From positions 1-64,000 of the forward strand of contig WSYJ01000045.1 in the NCBI GenBank assembly GCA_020186115.1: a stretch of DNA of 64,000 nucleotides. The letters run 5' to 3'. Source of the stretch: Histomonas meleagridis (taxonomy: Eukaryota; Parabasalia; Tritrichomonadida; Dientamoebidae). Of the stretch, positions 59,347 through 64,000 are shown piece after piece. The position numbers were made by a program, and so were the translations under genes. Below the pieces are notes generated by a model. It made no database searches. It was not told where the DNA came from and saw only the letters and a program-made list of their open reading frames with translations. The number at the start of each line of letters is the position of its first letter. The first letter of the stretch is position 1.

Positions 59347-59484
59347 ATTGAATTTCGGAATTTATTTTTACTTTTAAATGAGTGTGAAACATCAAATCTT
59401 TAGCATGAATTTGTGTTAATATGCATTAAAGTTTACATAAATTTAACATGTTATGTGAATATAAATGTTTTTTTTTAATTATAA

Positions 59485-59976
59485 ATGCAAAATTTCAGAT
59501 ATTACCAATTGGGAATAGTTGCATTTGATAAGAATATTAATATTCATTTTTTAGAAAACACATGTAAATATGCAATTACAGGCGGAAATGAAGAAATCAT
59601 TCATTTATGTGAACAAAATCACTCAACATTTAAAGATGCATATAAAACAGAAATTGAATTTCATCATAACAATATCTTTAAATATCTTTATGAAAATATC
59701 ATTAAGTAATATTTGGAAATTATTTAAATTATTTTGAACAGCATTAATGTATGCATCTTCAAGTGGCCACAGCATAGAAATAGTTAAATTACTTTTTGAA
59801 CATAAAAGAATTAACATAAATGATAAAGACATTTAATCTTTTTTATATTATTTTTATTATGATAATTTTCAATTTCAAAATAATATTTGAAAATTATTCA
59901 AAAAGCACTTATGAAAGCATCTTCAAAAGGTTATACAAAAATAGTTGAATTACTAAATGAAAAAGGAGCTATTTAA
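59485..59976 (+). pseudogene. Ankyrin-repeat gene remnant with spacer-interrupted repeats
   Basis: The first frame, from an ATG at 59485, gives 74 residues (LENTCKYAITGGNEEIIHLC, FKDAYKTEIEFHHNNIFKYL) typical of the N-terminal domain preceding ankyrin repeats in trichomonad proteins. It stops after YENIIK. After a short AT-rich block ending in ACAG, one ankyrin motif follows (ALMYASSSGHSIEIVKLLFE, 59742). Then come about 80 bp of spacer and a last motif (ALMKASSKGYTKIVELLNEK, 59908), with a stop at 59974. The unit and spacer resemble those at 32.0-33.0 kb. As read, it is not one open frame. Confidence 0.72.
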
Positions 59977-60940
59977 AATTTTTAATATTAATTGGTTCCA
60001 TGATTCTCCTCCTCCAATTTATAATTTATTAGATCAAGGAATGAATTTATATCTCATTTTGTGCTTTTGATCCACTTTATTCTCAAAGGTTCATTTTTTT
60101 TTAGTAAACAATTCATTGTTTCTAAAACATGCTAATGTTTCAAAACGATTTGCTAGATGTAATTCTGATTCTTTAAATTTTGATTTTGTCTTTGCTGCTA
60201 GTTCCATACAATAAAATATATTTACACATCTTGTTAACATTGCTTATGATTCTAATCTTCTTCTTGCTGGATATTTCTAGAAAGCGAAGCCCTTATCAGC
60301 TTTGGAAGAAGAACATATATATTTCAGAGATTCTTGTTCAACCAGTCGTTATACATTACAGATTTTGATTAATACCAAGAAGTATGTCGACTATTTCAGG
60401 AATGAAAATATATTACATTATTCTGATTTCTTATTAAATATTTTTTTTTTCATTTTTGAAGTAGTAACATTACGAAAATAAATTATTTCTCATACAAAAC
60501 AATTAAAATAAATTATTTTGAGAAATTATTAAATTTTTACCTAGAGGATAAACATCCAAAAAGTGGGAAACATATGTAAAAGATTTCCATTCTTTATACA
60601 TTTCAAAAACACCTAAGGTCTAGAACAACGTGCATTGAAAATATACTATCATTTACAAAACATTGGGTAAAATTGAAACAGTTTTTACATTGATTCCAAG
60701 AACTAACTCAAAGAATGAATGTTATGTGACCATAATTAATAAATCCAAAGAAAATGAGGTTGGATCATTATCAACTAATTTGTGGTTTTGGCTTTTTGCT
60801 TATTATGTCATCTATATGTATAAGAAGGATGTTTCTGCAATGTAATGTTGAAAGGGCAACGGATATGATTCCATTATCCCCATTGGTATAATATAATAAA
60901 TAATGGTAATATAAATGATGCGAATTGAAAGTTCAGACAT
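59977..60940. other. Gene-free region with a possible worn coding stretch
   Basis: Between about 60040 and 60480 plus-strand frames show segments such as FLKHANVSKRFARCNSDSLN, KPLSALEEEHIYFRDSC and NTKKYVDYFRNENILHYSDF, broken by stops. They look like former coding sequence, but I cannot assign a family. Confidence 0.35.
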
Positions 60941-61126
60941 TTTTTGAAGTTCAACACAGCAGGAACATATGGCATAGCCAACGGCGCTTCTTCAATCAAT
61001 TTCTGCTACAAATGTTCGCCAGGAACTGTATCAGATAAACATTCAACAGTTTGCGTTAAGTGCGGCAGCGGATATCATCCAAAAGCAGACCAAACAGGTT
61101 GCGAAAAAGACTTGGGCTCTTACTAA
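60941..61126 (+). pseudogene. Fragment of a cysteine-rich surface protein
   Basis: An open stretch without ATG reads GTYGIANGASSINFCYKCSP, then TVCVKCGSGYHPKADQTGC, and stops at 61124. The C-x2-C and GTxG patterns match cysteine-rich extracellular repeats (GCC2/GCC3 or furin-like type) of protist surface proteins. The block is richer in G and C than its surroundings. Only this piece of about 60 residues remains. Confidence 0.55.
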
Positions 61127-62033
61127 TTAACCTAAAGGGATTAATAAAAAGTGAAGAATTCGAAATGAAATGTTTTGAATGATTCCATATGTAAACAGAT
61201 CCATTAAACCAAATTTGCAAACTTAGAAACAGCAGGAAGATGACGTATAGATTTATCTAACAATAAACAACATGAAATTTCGAAATAATTTTGCTAATCT
61301 TTCTTCTCGAAGGTAAATGATGAAACGGTTTTGAGTTTTTGAATGTGAATCCGATGATTTTTCTTTGATTTGTTCCTATCGTTGGTAAAAATTTCACTTT
61401 CTTTAAAAAACATTTTGTATTGTCACATGTTTTTAAATTAAAGATGAAACGAAAATGAAAATTTCTTTCAAACCTATAGGTTCAATGCATAGGTCAGAAT
61501 TTTAATATCCTTTTCATAACTGAGAAATAACTTTCGTAAATAAATTGAAATTGTTCAAATAAGAAACTAAAAGAAATAGCAGAAGAATCAGAATTTCATA
61601 TAGCAAATCGTTTTGAAATGAACACTTCATTTAATAAGAATCATTTTATTAAATACTTATGATGAAAAATTCATTAAGTTCAAAAAAGATACTTAAATTT
61701 GACGGATATAAAAAGTTGTTAATAATACAACAAAATGTCCTTTTCTTGTTTACATTGAAAATACTAATTTTATCATAAAATTTTAAAGTAGCTAATTATG
61801 ATGTAAGTGAATTTAAAACTTCGCATTTGATTATCCAATATTTTTTAGATGCCTTTCTTTAATCTATCGTTTTTATTATAAGGCACAAAACATGAAAATG
61901 TATTCCAAATTTTATTTTTACAATGCTTATAGCCAAAGTTTTCGAGAAATGTACGCAAACAATCACTAAAAAACAGCCAAAAAAAAAAAAAAAACTTAAA
62001 ATTCTAAATTTTGTAAATGAATTTAAGATTGTT
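61127..62033. other. Gene-free AT-rich spacer
   Basis: No gene seen. A run of about 17 A at 61979 lies about 40 bp past the 3' end of UBA3. Confidence 0.55.
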
Positions 62034-63254
62034 TTACTCGAGCATTACTTCGATTGTTTCACCTGCACCAGTTAGTATTCCGAGTTGATCTCCGCGGTTT
62101 GCAGAGTCCGCTATTTTAACTTCTTTATCAGGTTTAATGAATCCATATATCATTTCCTTACCCCTAAGTATTGACATTACATCTTTGTTATATGTGCTCT
62201 TAATTCTCTCTATGAATCCACCGATTGTTTCATCTTCAATAAATTTAATTCGATCGATACGACGTGAGCAAACGGGGCACCCCTTATCGCGGTTAGCTTT
62301 GAATGTGTTTTGGAAGACTTTTTCGTTTCCAGAAAATGTGATGTTGTTATCAAGAGGTGGTGCAGAGAGTGTAAGAATCTTAAGAACTTCGGTGGCACAG
62401 GTTGATGCAACAATCGCTTGTGTTGATGCAATAGCTGGAACAATGTTTTTAACAATGCCTTTGGCTATGCGGAAATCAAGAGGCCCTTGGACATTGAACT
62501 TCTTAGCATGCTCAATTGACTTTTCCAGAATCCATTGAACATGTTCATCATTATCACCATCAAGAACTTCGTCACCACGTTCAGCAGGCCATGCAATTTC
62601 CTTGGCCCATGCGACGCAATGATGCGGTTGACGTGGGTTAGAGGCAATTGTGCATGATTGAAATACTGTGGGTTTGATAAACATTGCCTCTTGACACTTG
62701 AGACAAGCACTTTCATTTGGAAATATAACTTTAACATGGCCTGACCATGCTTCAGATCCACCATCAACATATGGAATCACAAGTTCGTTGTTAGTATCAC
62801 GGGCAATTTGAACAAGCTTTTCGTTCATCCACATACGAGCTTTTAATGAATCAAGGCCGCCAATAACAATATTAAATTTCTTATAGAAACTATCTGGGAA
62901 TTTTTCGCTATCAGTAATATCACCAAAGTGACCAATGACGTTGGCACCAGGAATTCTCTTGTTAACAAATTCAGCAGCAACAATAGCTTTTGGCCTGCCA
63001 ACATCTTTAGCACGGAAAAGAAATTGACGATTAAGATTTGAAATATCGATTGTATCAATATCAATTACTTCAATATGCTTAAAACCATCTAATGCTAGTG
63101 ATTTAAGTAATTCACATCCAAGACCACCTGCACCAATAACAAGAATTTTGCAATTGTCAAAGTACTCTCTACCAGCTTCGCCAGGCTCAAAGTAGCTTTC
63201 ACAGAATGGGCCTTGATCTTCCACTAAAGTACGGATAATTTTAGGTGTCTCCAT
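62034..63254 (-). CDS. UBA3: NEDD8-activating enzyme E1 catalytic subunit (UBA3)
   Basis: UBA3, with its partner APP-BP1/NAE1, adenylates NEDD8 and carries it as a thioester for cullin modification. The 406-residue protein has the ATP-binding loop VIGAGGLGCELLKS (39-52) and the D-x-DTIDISNLNRQFLF stretch. It also has DGGSEAWSGHVKVIFP, zinc cysteines CLKC (184, 187) and CPVC, and the catalytic cysteine in SCTIASNPRQPHHC (Cys201). GDEVLDGDNDEHVQWI and TQAIVASTCATEVLK then match UBA3 rather than UBA1 or UBA2. A beta-grasp C-terminal domain (LRGKEMIYGFIKPDK) follows. The ATG at 63254 gives METPKII; the frame continues upstream to a non-ATG start in sequence that looks non-coding. Confidence 0.93.
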   Translation of the reverse strand: METPKIIRTLVEDQGPFCESYFEPGEAGREYFDNCKILVIGAGGLGCELLKSLALDGFKHIEVIDIDTIDISNLNRQFLFRAKDVGRPKAIVAAEFVNKRIPGANVIGHFGDITDSEKFPDSFYKKFNIVIGGLDSLKARMWMNEKLVQIARDTNNELVIPYVDGGSEAWSGHVKVIFPNESACLKCQEAMFIKPTVFQSCTIASNPRQPHHCVAWAKEIAWPAERGDEVLDGDNDEHVQWILEKSIEHAKKFNVQGPLDFRIAKGIVKNIVPAIASTQAIVASTCATEVLKILTLSAPPLDNNITFSGNEKVFQNTFKANRDKGCPVCSRRIDRIKFIEDETIGGFIERIKSTYNKDVMSILRGKEMIYGFIKPDKEVKIADSANRGDQLGILTGAGETIEVMLE

Positions 63255-63387
63255 CCAGTTGACACTTTTTTGGCAATTTTTTTTGAATGTGCCACTTTTT
63301 TGAGTGAAACAAATGAATGCCAATTGGCAGAAATTAGAAAGAAGTACATTTGGTTTAAAAAACGAAATAAAAATTGTAAACAACTTT

Positions 63388-63984
63388 TTATCTATGTCCG
63401 AGAAAATCCAAGAACTTAAATTTATCATCCATACTATTATTTGGTGGTGGTTGATTAATTGTTTGTTGCTGTGATGGTGGTGGGTACACCCCTTGGCCTT
63501 GCTGATTGGGCGCCCCATAAAACTGTTGAGGTGCCCCATAGGGGTTATTAGGGGCCATCCCATATTGCGGCGGTTGCTGTGGAATTGGATACTGCATTTG
63601 TTGCTGTGTGGGAGGAGGATACGGATATGGATAATTTGGTGGAGGACGTTGTTGATATTGCTGTTGCAATGCAATAGCATCCATATCTTCATCATCTAAC
63701 TTGAAAACAATGTTGACATTCTCACCATTAAAGTTCATTAAATCTTTTCCATTCATAGCTTTTTGTGCATCTCTTATATCACAAAATTTAATGTAAAAGA
63801 GAGTAGGTTCAATAACATTTGTGGCATAAATTTCACCGAATTTGGACATTTCCATCTGTATCTTTTGAAGTGTGAGTTTACTACCAACAGCTGTTCGAAC
63901 TAAAAGAGCAGAACATGTCTGTCTAGGGTTGCTTTTTGGATTTGATGATTTTTTACCAAAATTTGTTTTGACAGGTCGTCCCAT
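63388..63984 (-). CDS. RRM protein with Pro/Gln/Tyr-rich tail
   Basis: The 198-residue protein has one RNA-recognition motif (about residues 23-95): TCSALLVRTAVGSKLTLQKI, MSKFGEIYATNVIEP, LFYIKFCDIRDAQKAMNGKD and NVNIVFKL. RNP1 is degenerate (LFYIKFCD; family KGYAFVEF), as in Mei2-type RRMs. The tail is prion-like (QQQYQQRPPPNYPYPYPPP) and ends in DDKFKFLDFLGHR. It lies in tandem upstream of UBA3, with 133 bp between them. It probably binds RNA; a specific role cannot be given. The ATG at 63984 is near the window edge but appears complete. Confidence 0.85.
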   Translation of the reverse strand: MGRPVKTNFGKKSSNPKSNPRQTCSALLVRTAVGSKLTLQKIQMEMSKFGEIYATNVIEPTLFYIKFCDIRDAQKAMNGKDLMNFNGENVNIVFKLDDEDMDAIALQQQYQQRPPPNYPYPYPPPTQQQMQYPIPQQPPQYGMAPNNPYGAPQQFYGAPNQQGQGVYPPPSQQQTINQPPPNNSMDDKFKFLDFLGHR

Positions 63985-64000
63985 AAGTAATTGATTATCA

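Noticed and set aside
61979-61996. Poly(A) tail of a retrotransposed copy
   Set aside because: The A run has no processed gene or target duplication next to it; homopolymers are common in this DNA.

Overview
This is nuclear DNA from an AT-rich, gene-dense, intron-poor protist, most likely a parabasalid (trichomonad). Three things point there. It carries giant surface proteins built from BspA-type leucine-rich repeats (the TvBspA family). It carries ankyrin-repeat genes with the N-terminal domain typical of trichomonads. Most start codons sit 0-24 nt behind an initiator-like TTCA. A PIG-M gene argues mildly against Trichomonas vaginalis itself, because from memory that species was reported to lack the GPI-anchor pathway; a Tritrichomonas-like species would fit. 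This assignment is inference.

Layout. 1-2.2 kb: relic BspA gene, ribosomal protein eS6 and TFIIH subunit TFB5 on a shared 55-bp promoter. 2.5-9.3 kb: putative beta-barrel protein, a 1209-residue BspA-LRR surface protein, and EF-1alpha broken by one in-frame TAA. 9.3-15.8 kb: BspA nursery and graveyard, with an LRR-less relic, an isolated LRR fragment and a near-intact 640-codon reading frame. 16-23 kb: giant BEACH/WD40 protein. 23-29 kb: 69-bp minisatellite, small unknown gene, decayed BspA gene, C2 protein, decayed Hsp70 gene, basic unknown protein. 29-39.5 kb: EF-hand-like repeat protein, interrupted ankyrin locus, prion-like Pro/Gln protein, helical/SH3 (BAR-like) protein, coiled-coil proteins and a GRAM-like membrane protein. 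39.6-44.3 kb: tRNA-Met(CAT) with a 4.5-kb non-LTR retrotransposon inserted at its 3' end. 44.4-63.98 kb: pseudokinase, HIRA C-terminal-like protein, second giant BspA, PP1-like phosphatase, PIG-M, double-C2 protein, signal peptidase subunit SPC1, TRAPPC10, second interrupted ankyrin locus, UBA3 and an RRM protein.

The most notable system is the retrotransposon. It has C2H2 fingers, a reverse transcriptase and a C-terminal restriction-like endonuclease (R2/NeSL-type architecture). It lies between two 16-bp copies of the tRNA-Met 3' end, so it appears to target the tRNA gene while leaving a complete tRNA in front of it. Its first 3.2 kb stay in one frame but contain nine stop codons, all TAA. 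A second theme is repeated decay and rebuilding of surface and repeat genes: two BspA relics have lost the same LRR block, and two ankyrin loci share a composite unit in which a spacer of about 80 bp separates successive ankyrin motifs.

The housekeeping genes cover translation (eS6, EF-1alpha), transcription and chromatin (TFB5, HIRA-like), secretion (SPC1, PIG-M, TRAPPC10, BEACH, C2 proteins), neddylation (UBA3) and signalling (PP1-like, pseudokinase). They look like unlinked single-gene units, not operons.
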